DNA from: Candidatus Thalassarchaeaceae archaeon
GTDB taxonomy: Archaea; Thermoplasmatota; Poseidoniia; Poseidoniales; Thalassarchaeaceae
DNA length: 64,000 nucleotides
NCBI GenBank assembly: GCA_943841885.1
Contig: CALSZZ010000001.1
Span: forward strand, 469,157-533,156
Direction: 5' to 3'
Under the pieces are notes generated by a model. That model did not search any database. It had not been told where the DNA came from and worked only from the letters and a program-made list of their open reading frames with translations. A program made the position numbers and the translations under genes. Shown piece by piece: positions 16,960 to 26,180 of the stretch. Every line of letters starts with the position of its first letter. Position 1 is the first letter of the stretch.

Positions 16960-19650
16960 TTAGTGGGTAGCAGGGGGTTCTCTAAAAAAACTTTGAAACA
17001 AAATAGTGAATGCATGTAAAATATCATCCCTTAAATCTTTAAATAATGAAATTAAAGTTGAAAACCTAGAAATATTATTTCCTGATACCCACATGCCGTT
17101 TAGAATGACCAAAAACACACTTGCTTCATGAAGAGCAATGCCGGCGGCCAAATTAATCTGATAGCCTAATAATACTGTTGAAACCAAAATCGCAGTAATA
17201 AGAACAGAAATTACTATATTTAATAGAACAATATTTCTTGTTCTCTTAGCTAAGTCAATTAATTTTATTATTGAATGGGGATTTCGTCCCGGGATAAGGA
17301 CGTCTGCAGCATCTAAGTTAACTTGTTCACCACTTCCTATAGCAATTCCTATATTTGCTGCAGCCAATGCTCCTGCATCATTAAAACCATCTCCTGCCAT
17401 TAGTATACGATTTTTCTTAATCTTCTCTGAAACTAGAGATGCTTTTCCTTCGGGATCTATTCCACCCATGCATATAGTTGATTTTAATCCTAGTTTTTTT
17501 GCAAATGACTCTACACTTTTTTGTTCATCTCCACTTAATATTTCTATCTTAATATCTCTTTCTTTTAGATCTTGGATAAGTTCTTTTACTCCTTCTCTTG
17601 CTTCGTCATGTGAAAATGAAAATACTGCAACTGCCTTTCCTTCAATTGCTAAAATACTTATTCCATAGCCATTGTCTCTCATTTTATCAACCGTATTTTG
17701 AATTGATTTAGATATTTCAATACCTGACTCTAATAACCAATCTAATCTACCTATTATTACTGATTTAGAATTATCCTGACCTGTTATACCTGCTAATCCA
17801 TCTTTTAAATTAGATATTTCGGAAGCAATTAGATTTCTATCTTTAAGTTCCTCTAATATACTTGAAGCATATGGATGATTGGATTTTTTTTCTAATCCAG
17901 ATGCTATTATTAATGCTTTATCCTCATCAAAATTCCCAATTGTATATATCTCTTTCAAAGTAGATTTGCCAGTTGTAAGTGTTCCTGTTTTGTCAAATAG
18001 TGCTAAATCTATTCCAGCGGCAGTTTCCAAAACATCACCTCCTCTTGCAACTAATCCTGATTGAGATGCCACAGAAAGTGCTGTTGCGTGTGGAACTGGT
18101 GATGCTAGTAATAGTGAACATGGACATGAGACAACCCAAAGTATCAGAGTGTTGAATAGATTTCCAGTTATGAATCCTATAAAGGGAGCAGATATTAGAA
18201 CAAAAGGGACCCATATGGATGTAAATTTTTCAATTAATGTATGTCTTTTAGTTGGAATATCTCGATAACGTCGAACAAGATCTATTAATCCTGAAAGTCT
18301 AGTATCATTTCCTACAGATTGGCATTTGACGAGAATAGGCCCTCGTTTTAAGACTAAACCGGCTTCTACGAAATCTCCTTTTTTAACAGGTAAAGGAATT
18401 GGTTCTCCGGTGAGAGGAGCTTTGTCAATTTCCCCATTTCCTTCCAATATTATTCCATCAATAGGAATTATTTCACCAGATCTAATTTCTATATCATCAC
18501 CTATATTTACCGCTTCTATGGGCATTAAATTATCATCATCATGAGGTTTATTAATAGTTAGTGAAATTTTATTTGATATACTTTTTAGTTCTATAGAGGG
18601 TTGTTTTTTAATACTAATTCTGGCATATTTTGGAATCCTGTCAAAGCCTCCTTGCATTGCTTCTCTTGCCCTTACAAGGGCCCTATTCTCAAGATGGGCC
18701 GAAAGACCTACCAATCCTGAAACCATGAGAGCCTCAGGATATTCGCCTAAAAGAAACGCCCCGATAACAGCCAAAGATGTCAATACCTGGAATCCCAATA
18801 TTCTATTCCTTATACTTACAATTGCTTCTTGGAACATGTAATATGAAGAAAAAGAAACTCCAACAAATGATATCATAATTATCATTAAATTTGGCACTGA
18901 TGGTATTTGTTCTAAAAGGATAATCAATAAGAGAAAAGGGATTGTTAAAATAGCCCCAATTAATTGAATATGTTCTTTATCTAAATAAGAATGATTAGTT
19001 CTCATTAATAGATAATCATTACCAAAAAACATTGCTAACATCTTCTTTCTCATTAGAATAATTTGTAGATTTGAAGTTTCTAAAAGTTGTAACTCTAGTC
19101 TCTCAGATTTTACTCTGACGCTCAATACGCCAATTATATTTGAAATAGAATTAAGTAATTTTTTATTATTTAATCCAGTTCTGACTTCCACATCTGAAAT
19201 TCTTTGACTAGCAAGAGAGAGCCAAGTTACATCTGCTGAATGGCCTAATTTATCTAATAGAGAAGATATTTTGTATGTATTTCCTCTAGCTACATCAAGT
19301 GATACTCTAACTCTCCCTTCAGTTGCAGAAACATAACAATCTTCAATTCCCGATAGTCTACGTAAAGCTTTTGATGCCTTCATAGCACAGTCTGGACAGT
19401 CCATTCCACGGATTTTCCAGTCAAAATCATAGACACCGTCTAATGCCAATATTGATGAATCTTCTAAATCTACAATATTATCTACATTTTTATTATCTAA
19501 GTGATTTTTTTTATTTATTCTAGAAATTTTATTTATGATATTATTTGGAATACTGAGTAGAGTTTTCTTAGAATTATTTTCTGATTCTAAGGGTTGAAAT
19601 TCATCATCATCGAGAATTAAAAAATCTTCGCCTTCCTTCTCCATATTCAT
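16960..19650 (-). CDS. P1B-type heavy-metal-translocating ATPase
   Basis: An 896-residue transporter using ATP to move a soft metal ion across the membrane. An 80-residue acidic/polar head precedes an HMA domain with GMDCPDC (Cys85, Cys88). Six or more membrane helices follow, with the CPC ion motif at residues 509-511, actuator TGEP, phosphorylation site DKTGT (Asp553), and GDGFNDAGAL in the P-domain. The last membrane pair reads GIALHEASVFLVILNGMW, carrying a His-Glu pair rather than the copper-type MSxS, so a Cu(I) assignment is doubtful; Zn, Co or another ion is possible. It ends with a short cytosolic tail. It is transcribed toward the zinc-ribbon gene. Confidence 0.9.
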   Translation of the reverse strand: MNMEKEGEDFLILDDDEFQPLESENNSKKTLLSIPNNIINKISRINKKNHLDNKNVDNIVDLEDSSILALDGVYDFDWKIRGMDCPDCAMKASKALRRLSGIEDCYVSATEGRVRVSLDVARGNTYKISSLLDKLGHSADVTWLSLASQRISDVEVRTGLNNKKLLNSISNIIGVLSVRVKSERLELQLLETSNLQIILMRKKMLAMFFGNDYLLMRTNHSYLDKEHIQLIGAILTIPFLLLIILLEQIPSVPNLMIIMISFVGVSFSSYYMFQEAIVSIRNRILGFQVLTSLAVIGAFLLGEYPEALMVSGLVGLSAHLENRALVRAREAMQGGFDRIPKYARISIKKQPSIELKSISNKISLTINKPHDDDNLMPIEAVNIGDDIEIRSGEIIPIDGIILEGNGEIDKAPLTGEPIPLPVKKGDFVEAGLVLKRGPILVKCQSVGNDTRLSGLIDLVRRYRDIPTKRHTLIEKFTSIWVPFVLISAPFIGFITGNLFNTLILWVVSCPCSLLLASPVPHATALSVASQSGLVARGGDVLETAAGIDLALFDKTGTLTTGKSTLKEIYTIGNFDEDKALIIASGLEKKSNHPYASSILEELKDRNLIASEISNLKDGLAGITGQDNSKSVIIGRLDWLLESGIEISKSIQNTVDKMRDNGYGISILAIEGKAVAVFSFSHDEAREGVKELIQDLKERDIKIEILSGDEQKSVESFAKKLGLKSTICMGGIDPEGKASLVSEKIKKNRILMAGDGFNDAGALAAANIGIAIGSGEQVNLDAADVLIPGRNPHSIIKLIDLAKRTRNIVLLNIVISVLITAILVSTVLLGYQINLAAGIALHEASVFLVILNGMWVSGNNISRFSTLISLFKDLRDDILHAFTILFQSFFREPPATH

Positions 19651-19732
19651 TGCAAAAGCAAGATGCCTTTGAAGGTGATGAATATAAGATATTAAGCGGT
19701 GGTATCATCATAGATTACAGTCTCGGAGAGTT

Positions 19733-20455
19733 ATGAATGAGTTCCCTCGGGATAGAAAGTGGGAAATGGTAGTTTTTGATATAGACGGAACTCTAATGGA
19801 TTTCGAGGGTTTTGATCCTAAAATGATTCCATTGATTCGTAGACTAGAAGATATTGGTTTGATAGTTTCATTGGCATCTGGTAGAACTTTACCTAATATT
19901 ACCCCAATAATGCAATCTCTAGCATTATCTGGTTTTATTGTAGCAGAAAATGGAGGCATCATATGGGATAGTGTAGAAGGACATGAAATTAGAGTTTTAG
20001 CTGATGGTTCTCGATCAGAAAAAGCAGCAAAGTGGTTAGCCACTAAAATTGATGGTTTTGATGAAAAGGGAATTGAGTCAAATCGTTGGAGAGAAACGGA
20101 ATGGTGCCTTGGCCCTAATGAAAACTATGAAAAAATGTGTGAACTATTGAATGATAGTGAGTGGGCTGACTTATTGGTAGTTAAAACTGGATTTGCTATA
20201 CATATTATTTCCTCTTTAATAGACAAATCTGTTGGACTAAAAATTGCACTAGAACAACGTGGGATTAATCCATTAAATGTAATAGCATGTGGTGACGGAC
20301 CAAATGATATACCAATGTTTGATACTGTGGGTTGGTCGGTTGCTATTGATAGTAAATTTCAAGAAGTTGTAGATGCATCGGACTATAAAACAGAGAGAAA
20401 TGGAAAAAGTGGCACGATAGAATTTATCGAAGAGTTAATTCAGATATTAGAGTAA
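19733..20455 (+). CDS. HAD-IIB phosphatase, phosphoglycolate-phosphatase-like
   Basis: A 240-residue haloacid-dehalogenase phosphatase. Motif I is FDIDGTLMD, motif II LASGRT, and motif III/IV GDGPNDIPMF, with the C2B cap between II and III. The nearest match I recognise is archaeal phosphoglycolate phosphatase (DxDGTL ... SGN/GRxxP ... GDGxND), which clears 2-phosphoglycolate. Other Cof-type sugar phosphatases share these motifs, so the substrate is open. It is divergent from the metal ATPase gene and is followed by tRNA-Leu on the opposite strand. Confidence 0.8.
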   Translation: MNEFPRDRKWEMVVFDIDGTLMDFEGFDPKMIPLIRRLEDIGLIVSLASGRTLPNITPIMQSLALSGFIVAENGGIIWDSVEGHEIRVLADGSRSEKAAKWLATKIDGFDEKGIESNRWRETEWCLGPNENYEKMCELLNDSEWADLLVVKTGFAIHIISSLIDKSVGLKIALEQRGINPLNVIACGDGPNDIPMFDTVGWSVAIDSKFQEVVDASDYKTERNGKSGTIEFIEELIQILE

Positions 20456-20460
20456 CAAGG

Positions 20461-20542
20461 TGCAGATGGCAGGATTTGAACCTGCGAAGCACTACGCAAC
20501 GGATCTTGAGCCCGTCCCCTTTGACCACTCGGGTACATCTGC
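20461..20542 (-). tRNA. tRNA-Leu (CAA)
   Basis: Read on the minus strand. Acceptor GCAGATG pairs perfectly with CATCTGC, followed by discriminator A and genomic CCT instead of CCA. T8/A9 then lead into a D-arm with CCC/GGG. The anticodon stem ACGGG/TCCGT encloses CTCAAGA (anticodon CAA). A class II variable arm of about 13 nt precedes the T-arm GCAGG-TTCAAAT-CCTGC. The CCA end must be added post-transcriptionally, unlike the tRNA-Ile and tRNA-Ser genes in this window. Confidence 0.95.
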
Positions 20543-20628
20543 ACTTTGTGGGGAGTAATACTACTTCTTGATACTCACGCATAAAGCATAGAAATAGATA
20601 TAGCAAGGGGATTGTTCATTTATCGCCT

Positions 20629-21531
20629 GTGGCCCACATGTTACAGGTTACTCACGTGCTAGGCAACGAAGATATTCCAAGATTGAGTAATTACGAACTA
20701 ATAGAAGTTGAAAAGGCTGTTTTTGAAGTATCTAGAAAACAAAAAACTCAGACAATACCTGTGGATTTACCAAGAGAAAAATTTTGGTCAGCAGTTAGGC
20801 AATTACTATATCATCTAGATACAGAATGTTCTGAAACTATAAGGAAAGAAGGTGGACAAACTACCAAATCACAATTACAATCCAGAAGATTGAATACTCT
20901 GCGAACATGTGTTAATGATACTACAAGATTGAGATTGAATGCCTTTGCTCAACATGCTATATTATCTAATTTGATAAATCAACAAGCAATTTCTCATAAC
21001 TCCTCGAGAACATTATATAAAATAGATTGGAAGAAACATGATCCTGCTGAACGTAAATTTTACAATGGGATGATTGATTTTACTGAAAAATACAAGTTGG
21101 ACGTGCAATGGGATGGTTTGTTAAATGGACCGGATAATGTCGTTGAGGAAATAGAAATCACTACAAATCATATAAATTTACAAGAATTTAATGATAATGA
21201 GGAATTAGATATTAAAAATGTAATTCCAGTAAAAAGTAAGGAAATAAATAGAGAATGGGAAGATCCTGAATATGATGATGAAGATAGAATTAGAGAAATT
21301 GAAGAATTTCCCTACCAAGTTAGCCATGTTCCTCCTAAAAGTGAATTAAAAATACCTGATAGAAATGCATCTGAATTAAGGAGAATAAAAATAATTAAAG
21401 ATTTAAATGATCCAATTATTGCTGAAGATGGCACAGAGTTATTACTTAATGCTGGAGATATTGAGTCTTGTTCGTTGTTAATTGCAGACACATTAATTGC
21501 AGCTGGGTTGGCAGAGCCGGCACCTGTATAA
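20629..21531 (+). CDS. GINS complex subunit (Gins51/Sld5-Psf1-like)
   Basis: A 300-residue protein with the archaeal GINS A-B architecture. The N-terminal alpha domain (residues ~15-115) has the pattern LSNYELIEVEKAVFEVSRKQ...IPVDLPREKFWSAVRQLL and a helix ending TRLRLNAFAQHAILSNL. A low-complexity acidic linker follows (about 175-235). The C-terminal B domain reads RIKIIKDLNDPIIAEDGTELLLNAGDIESCSLLIADTLIAAGLAE, matching the GINS K-D-x-P...G..Y-G-P-x-x-G-D-x-x-x-LP-x-x-x-A-x-x-L pattern. GINS joins MCM and GAN/RecJ in the replicative helicase. Start is GTG 20629 or ATG 20638. Confidence 0.8.
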   Translation: MAHMLQVTHVLGNEDIPRLSNYELIEVEKAVFEVSRKQKTQTIPVDLPREKFWSAVRQLLYHLDTECSETIRKEGGQTTKSQLQSRRLNTLRTCVNDTTRLRLNAFAQHAILSNLINQQAISHNSSRTLYKIDWKKHDPAERKFYNGMIDFTEKYKLDVQWDGLLNGPDNVVEEIEITTNHINLQEFNDNEELDIKNVIPVKSKEINREWEDPEYDDEDRIREIEEFPYQVSHVPPKSELKIPDRNASELRRIKIIKDLNDPIIAEDGTELLLNAGDIESCSLLIADTLIAAGLAEPAPV

Positions 21532-21572
21532 TAAAAATAAATTAGAATGTATCATAAAAGGAGGTAAGAAAA

Positions 21573-21818
21573 ATTTTATCTTATAGTTTGTCTATTTTAG
21601 GAGGGTTCGCATTAGCTAAATGGGCAACGCCAAGAGTGCCGTCCCTAAAAAGAGGTAAATATCATCTTCATCACTGGATGTGGGCCTCAATAGTGTTGAT
21701 TATGTTCTTTTTTATAGAGGTATCTGACATAATAATTGGTGTTTTTACAGGCGTAGCCCTACAAGGATTAACATACAAAAATTGGAGTTTAACGAGGAAA
21801 AGTGATTATAATGATTGA
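21573..21818 (+). CDS. Small membrane protein, HLHHW motif
   Basis: About 76-81 residues with a KRGKYHLHHWMWASIVLIMFFF segment and a second helix IIIGVFTGVALQGLTY, so two membrane spans are likely. The best ribosome-binding site (GGAGGT at 21560-21565) is correctly spaced only for an ATT at 21573; the TTG at 21588 lies 22 nt away, so a rare ATT start is a real possibility. Its 3' end overlaps the start of the following C1B peptidase gene, suggesting coupling. I do not recognise the family. Confidence 0.55.
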   Translation: MLSYSLSILGGFALAKWATPRVPSLKRGKYHLHHWMWASIVLIMFFFIEVSDIIIGVFTGVALQGLTYKNWSLTRKSDYND

Positions 21819-23151
21819 AATAACGAATTTACAGATTAAAAAATATAGAGAAGAATTTGAAGAAGATAAAATGGCTAAAATTGCACAAAATGCTGTAACA
21901 AATGTTCCTCTTCCAAAATTAACTCTTAACAGAGATATTGTTAATGAAATAAATCCAACATTTAGTATTAAATTAGATGATTGGTCAGTAACAAACCAAA
22001 AAAGAAGTGGAAGGTGTTGGCTTTTTGCAGCATTAAATTTATTCAGAGTAGATGCTATGAAAAAAATGAATTTGAAAGATTTCGAATTTAGTCAATCTCA
22101 TATTCACTTTTGGGATAAATTTGAAAGATCAAATCACTTATTAGAATCAATAATAACTACTTCAGATCGTGAAATAAGTGATCGCACAATTGATTTTTTA
22201 TTGAAAGATCCAATAGGAGATGGAGGTCAATGGAATATGGCGATGAATTTAATTCGTAAACATGGTTTAGTTCCTAAGTCAGCTTATCCAGAATCGGATA
22301 GTAGTAGTTCCACAAGATGGATGAACGCAATGTTGAAGGATATTTTGAGAAGTTCAGCATGTGAGATTAGAGAAATTATTGATGATGGAGGGAGTTTTGA
22401 AGAAGCAAGAAAACATAAAGAAAAAAGAATAAATGATATTTGGAAAATATTATGTATTCACCTAGGCACTCCTCCAGAAAGTTTTGATTGGCAATGGAGA
22501 GATAAAAATAATGATTTTCATAGTAAAGGAAAGATGACGCCTCAAGAATTTGTCAAGGAATATGTAGAAATTGATTGGGAAAATTATGTATGTTTAGTTC
22601 ATGATCCTAGAAACAAAGAAATGCAGACTTATACTGTAGATTTTTTACAAAATGTTTCAGGAGGTCCTCCAGTAATATATCTTAATATAGGTATTGAAGC
22701 AATGAAGAACATTACTAAGAATATATTGAGTGATGGCGTTCCGGTATGGATGGGTTGTGATGTTGGTAAACAGATGGAAAGAAAAAAGGGTTTATGGGAT
22801 GCTAATCTATTTGAATATGAAAATTTATATAGTGTCAATTTTGGGATGAATAAAGCAGATAGGCTACGTCATAATCAAACTATGATGACACATGCAATGC
22901 TTTTCACAGGCGTAGACTTAATTGATGGAAAACCAAGAAGGTGGAGAGTCGAGAACTCATGGGGTGCAGAAGACAGTGGAGAAAAGGGATTTTATACCAT
23001 GAATGATAATTGGTTTGATGAATATATGTTTGAAATTGCCTCTCCCAAGTCATATTTGACAGATGATATGTTGAAGGCTTTAGAAACTAAAGCTGTAGTT
23101 TTACCGGCTTGGGACCCCATGGGTAGTTTAGCAAAAGAGAGTTTATCCTAA
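21811..23151 (+). CDS. C1B cysteine aminopeptidase (bleomycin hydrolase / PepC-like)
   Basis: About 446 residues of a papain-fold cytosolic aminopeptidase. The catalytic Cys is in [15 protein letters not shown] near residue 65, the His in [13 protein letters not shown], and the Asn in [17 protein letters not shown], all in family order. Other family features are [20 protein letters not shown] and [11 protein letters not shown]. PepC-type enzymes form hexameric barrels that trim peptides. The start could be GTG 21802 or ATG 21811; a GAGG lies at 21794. It overlaps the preceding small membrane-protein gene by 8-17 bp. It converges with S10. Confidence 0.88.
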   Translation: MIEITNLQIKKYREEFEEDKMAKIAQNAVTNVPLPKLTLNRDIVNEINPTFSIKLDDWSVTNQKRSGRCWLFAALNLFRVDAMKKMNLKDFEFSQSHIHFWDKFERSNHLLESIITTSDREISDRTIDFLLKDPIGDGGQWNMAMNLIRKHGLVPKSAYPESDSSSSTRWMNAMLKDILRSSACEIREIIDDGGSFEEARKHKEKRINDIWKILCIHLGTPPESFDWQWRDKNNDFHSKGKMTPQEFVKEYVEIDWENYVCLVHDPRNKEMQTYTVDFLQNVSGGPPVIYLNIGIEAMKNITKNILSDGVPVWMGCDVGKQMERKKGLWDANLFEYENLYSVNFGMNKADRLRHNQTMMTHAMLFTGVDLIDGKPRRWRVENSWGAEDSGEKGFYTMNDNWFDEYMFEIASPKSYLTDDMLKALETKAVVLPAWDPMGSLAKESLS

Positions 23152-23472
23152 ATTACGAAGGGAAAGTTCTATTGTCACACTATCTGGTATAGGTATTCTC
23201 AATACTTTTCTGAGCGACTTTTCATCTTTTGAAGAATTGGTAACTAATTCTAAGAGTCTCTTATGGACTCTCATTTCCCAATGATCCCAAGTTTCTGCTC
23301 CTTCGCCATCTGGACTCTTTCGACAAGGCACAAGTAGTTTTTTTGTTGGTAAAGGAATTGGCCCTCTTAGTTTGACGCCTGTTTCATCAGATATATGTTT
23401 TATTTGCTGACATACCATATCTACGTCACTGTGATTATCACCAGTGAGTTTGATAGTAGTTACAACTGGCAT
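23143..23472 (-). CDS. rps10: Small ribosomal subunit protein uS10
   Basis: 109 residues from the ATG at 23472 ([11 protein letters not shown]). The frame extends upstream but with non-conserved sequence. Family hallmarks are [43 protein letters not shown] and the VTIELSL end. uS10 sits in the 30S head. It follows aEF1A by 22 bp on the same strand, the classic EF1A-S10 pair of archaea. The stop overlaps the converging peptidase gene by 9 bp. Confidence 0.96.
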   Translation of the reverse strand: MPVVTTIKLTGDNHSDVDMVCQQIKHISDETGVKLRGPIPLPTKKLLVPCRKSPDGEGAETWDHWEMRVHKRLLELVTNSSKDEKSLRKVLRIPIPDSVTIELSLRNLG

Positions 23473-23494
23473 AATTTCCACTCCATATGAAGAA

Positions 23495-24778
23495 TTACTT
23501 CTTTTCAATCTTCATACATACGCCAGCGGCTACTGTCTTACCCATATCTCTAATAGCGAAGCGTGCTAATTCTGGGAAGTTTGACATTTCCTCAATTGCC
23601 ATAGGTTTAGTAGGCATAAAGCGGATTAATGCGGCATCCCCTGACTTTAAGAAAGCGGGATTTGCTTCTTTTGTCTTTGCATTTTCTAGAAGATCTACAA
23701 ATCGAACTGCAACTTGGGACGTGTGTGCATGGAAAACAGGAGTATATCCTGCACCAATAGCCTTAGGAATATCCATAATCTGTATTTGTCCTACGAATGT
23801 TTCATCATGACGAACGAATACTGGGGCATTGTCTGCGTATCCAGCAACATCTCCTCTACGGATATCTGTAGCTGCCAATCCTCTAACATTGAATCCAACG
23901 TTATCACCTGGTTCAGCCTTTTCATGAATGGTGTGGTGCATCTCGATACTCTTAACTTCAGCAGATTTTTGACTTGGATTGAAAACTACTGTTTTACCGG
24001 AGTTAAGGATTCCAGTTTCTACTTTTCCTACTGGAACTGTACCAATTCCACTTATTTTGTAAACATCTTGAATTGGTAATCTTAGTGGCCTATCAGTTGG
24101 TTTTGGTGGCATTTTTATAGCATCAATTGCTTCAAAAAGTGTTTGACCCTTATACCAAGGCATATTTGAGCTCTTGTTGAATATATTCTCACCAAGGAAT
24201 GATGATCCAGCAATCATTGGAACATCATCAGGATTGAAACCTGCAGTTTTCAAAAGATTGGATACTTCAGTAACTACAGAATTATATTTATCCTCAGAGT
24301 AATCAACACCACTAATATCCATTTTATTAATATTAACAATAAGTTGCTTTACACCAAGAACTCTGGCTAAGAAAGCATGTTCTTTAGTTTGTGCATTTAC
24401 TCCATCATTTGCCGCAACACATAACACAGCAGCGTCAGCTTGGCTTGTGCCAGTAATCATATTTTTTACAAAATCTCGGTGACCAGGTGCGTCAATAACT
24501 GTAAAGTAGTAATTAGGAGTAAAGAATTCTTTATGAGCTACGTCGATGGTTATTCCACGCTCACGTTCTTCCTTCAATCCATCCATAACATATGCTAGAC
24601 CGAATCCTGCCTTTCCTTGTTCTGATGCAAGTTTCTCATTTTTGTCAATTACATGTTGTTCGATGTGACCGCTGTCAAGAAGTAGTCTTCCTACTGTAGT
24701 TGATTTTCCGTGGTCAACGTGCCCAACGAACACGATATTCAAGTGATCTTTTTTCTTATCTTCCCATTGTGAGCCCAT
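23495..24778 (-). CDS. tuf: Translation elongation factor aEF1A
   Basis: 427-residue GTPase that delivers aminoacyl-tRNA. G1 is [11 protein letters not shown] at residues ~14-24, followed by the switch [35 protein letters not shown] and the domain II/III signatures ([32 protein letters not shown]). An archaeal/eukaryotic-type factor, not bacterial EF-Tu. It leads the EF1A-S10 unit. A purine-rich GAGGTG sits upstream of the ATG. Confidence 0.97.
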   Translation of the reverse strand: MGSQWEDKKKDHLNIVFVGHVDHGKSTTVGRLLLDSGHIEQHVIDKNEKLASEQGKAGFGLAYVMDGLKEERERGITIDVAHKEFFTPNYYFTVIDAPGHRDFVKNMITGTSQADAAVLCVAANDGVNAQTKEHAFLARVLGVKQLIVNINKMDISGVDYSEDKYNSVVTEVSNLLKTAGFNPDDVPMIAGSSFLGENIFNKSSNMPWYKGQTLFEAIDAIKMPPKPTDRPLRLPIQDVYKISGIGTVPVGKVETGILNSGKTVVFNPSQKSAEVKSIEMHHTIHEKAEPGDNVGFNVRGLAATDIRRGDVAGYADNAPVFVRHDETFVGQIQIMDIPKAIGAGYTPVFHAHTSQVAVRFVDLLENAKTKEANPAFLKSGDAALIRFMPTKPMAIEEMSNFPELARFAIRDMGKTVAAGVCMKIEKK

Positions 24779-24889
24779 TTTTTACACCTCTAATGTATTC
24801 TCGCCGACTAATGGGGTGTATATGAATCGTTCCCCAATATGAAAATTAAAGATATCTTGGCAGTATAACGTAAATACGACCAAATCGAA

Positions 24890-26116
24890 TTATCGGTACT
24901 GTAATTCAATTACCATATGTTTAACATCTGTATTATGGGTTTTCTCATTTTTCACATCGATTGTCCAAGTACCAGGTTCAAAAGAACGGACTGTTGAGCC
25001 CCCTATTTGGACCCAAACACAATAGTCATCTCCACTGCAATCTCCAGCATCTCTATTGTCATTCCCGAGTGAAGTAGTATTTGTTACAGGCTCATCTGTT
25101 TCATTTTTCAAGTACATATCTAATTTATTATCATCATCTCCAATAGAGCCAATTGGCTGATCATCATCTTTCTGAGGATATGTTAATTTTGCTCTGTAAT
25201 ATCTTAATTTATCCTTAGGATCTTCATAATTTAACGGAAAAGACCATGTTAATTCACAAGGATAGTCTTCATCTACACAGGCTGCATTTTCACTTTGAGG
25301 GTTATTTGCCACTCTTCCTAATACAAAGTCATTCCAAACGCCTCTATAGTTGACATAAACCATAGAATCAACAGTATCGATAAAACCGTTATTATCCTCG
25401 ACTGTCAGTCTAACTTCAAAGGCCCCGGAAGGTACTTCTTTCCATTCATAGATTTCACCTGTTGCATCAATATCATTTTCGGTATCGCCATCTCCATCCG
25501 AATCCATGTGTAGATTCAAATCCCATTTGTAACTAACTAAATATTCTTCTGCATAACAAGCTGAATCTTCTGGATTACATCCAGCCCATGAAGGAGATCC
25601 ATCTAATGTAACAGTAACTGAAACCACTATTTCTCTATCATCTATTTCCCTATCATCATCACATACCCAGTATAGTATTCCTTTTACAGAATTGGAAGGT
25701 TCTTCTCCTTCACAATCTTCTTGTTTTTCTTGAAATATCTCTGCCTTTGGTTCTCTAGCATCTGAATTTACTACATTTACTGTTTTAGTTACTGTAGTTT
25801 CATGAGTCCCGTCAGAAACTCGTAATTTAACTGAGTATTCACCCATAGTTGAGTAGGTATGACTAGTAGTTAATCCTTGGCCCATGTTTCCATCTCCAAA
25901 TTCCCAATTAAATGTAAGGCTGTCTCCATCAGAATCAGAGGTTCCTACGGCACTAAATGTTACTGATTGTCCCTCTTTTAATGTACCAGACGGATCTGTA
26001 GACATAATAACAGTTGGAGGTGAGTTGTCATCAAAAAGATCAGTACAACCAGAAAAAATTGGGGCAATTAACAAGATTATGAGCAGGGACGCCAGAGGCC
26101 GGGAGTGCTTCATCAT
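24890..26116 (-). CDS. PKD-domain lipoprotein
   Basis: About 408 residues from ATG 26116 (MMKHSRPL). A signal peptide with lipobox IFSGC anchors the mature protein outside the membrane. A PKD domain follows at about residues 34-115 (PPTVIMSTDPSGTLKEGQSV ... SDSDGDSLTFNWEFGDG ... YSTMGEYSVKLRVSDG). A second, more divergent Ig-like segment follows with Cys pairs, and the C-terminal part ends in a beta-rich SFEPGTWTIDVKN stretch. PKD modules mediate extracellular protein or polysaccharide contacts. It is placed between EF1A and PolB and appears to be its own unit. Confidence 0.75.
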   Translation of the reverse strand: MMKHSRPLASLLIILLIAPIFSGCTDLFDDNSPPTVIMSTDPSGTLKEGQSVTFSAVGTSDSDGDSLTFNWEFGDGNMGQGLTTSHTYSTMGEYSVKLRVSDGTHETTVTKTVNVVNSDAREPKAEIFQEKQEDCEGEEPSNSVKGILYWVCDDDREIDDREIVVSVTVTLDGSPSWAGCNPEDSACYAEEYLVSYKWDLNLHMDSDGDGDTENDIDATGEIYEWKEVPSGAFEVRLTVEDNNGFIDTVDSMVYVNYRGVWNDFVLGRVANNPQSENAACVDEDYPCELTWSFPLNYEDPKDKLRYYRAKLTYPQKDDDQPIGSIGDDDNKLDMYLKNETDEPVTNTTSLGNDNRDAGDCSGDDYCVWVQIGGSTVRSFEPGTWTIDVKNEKTHNTDVKHMVIELQYR

Positions 26117-26180
26117 ATGGTCTGCGAGCATTCAACAAAAATTAAACCAACGCCCAAATGTACTATTACAAATGGGATTA

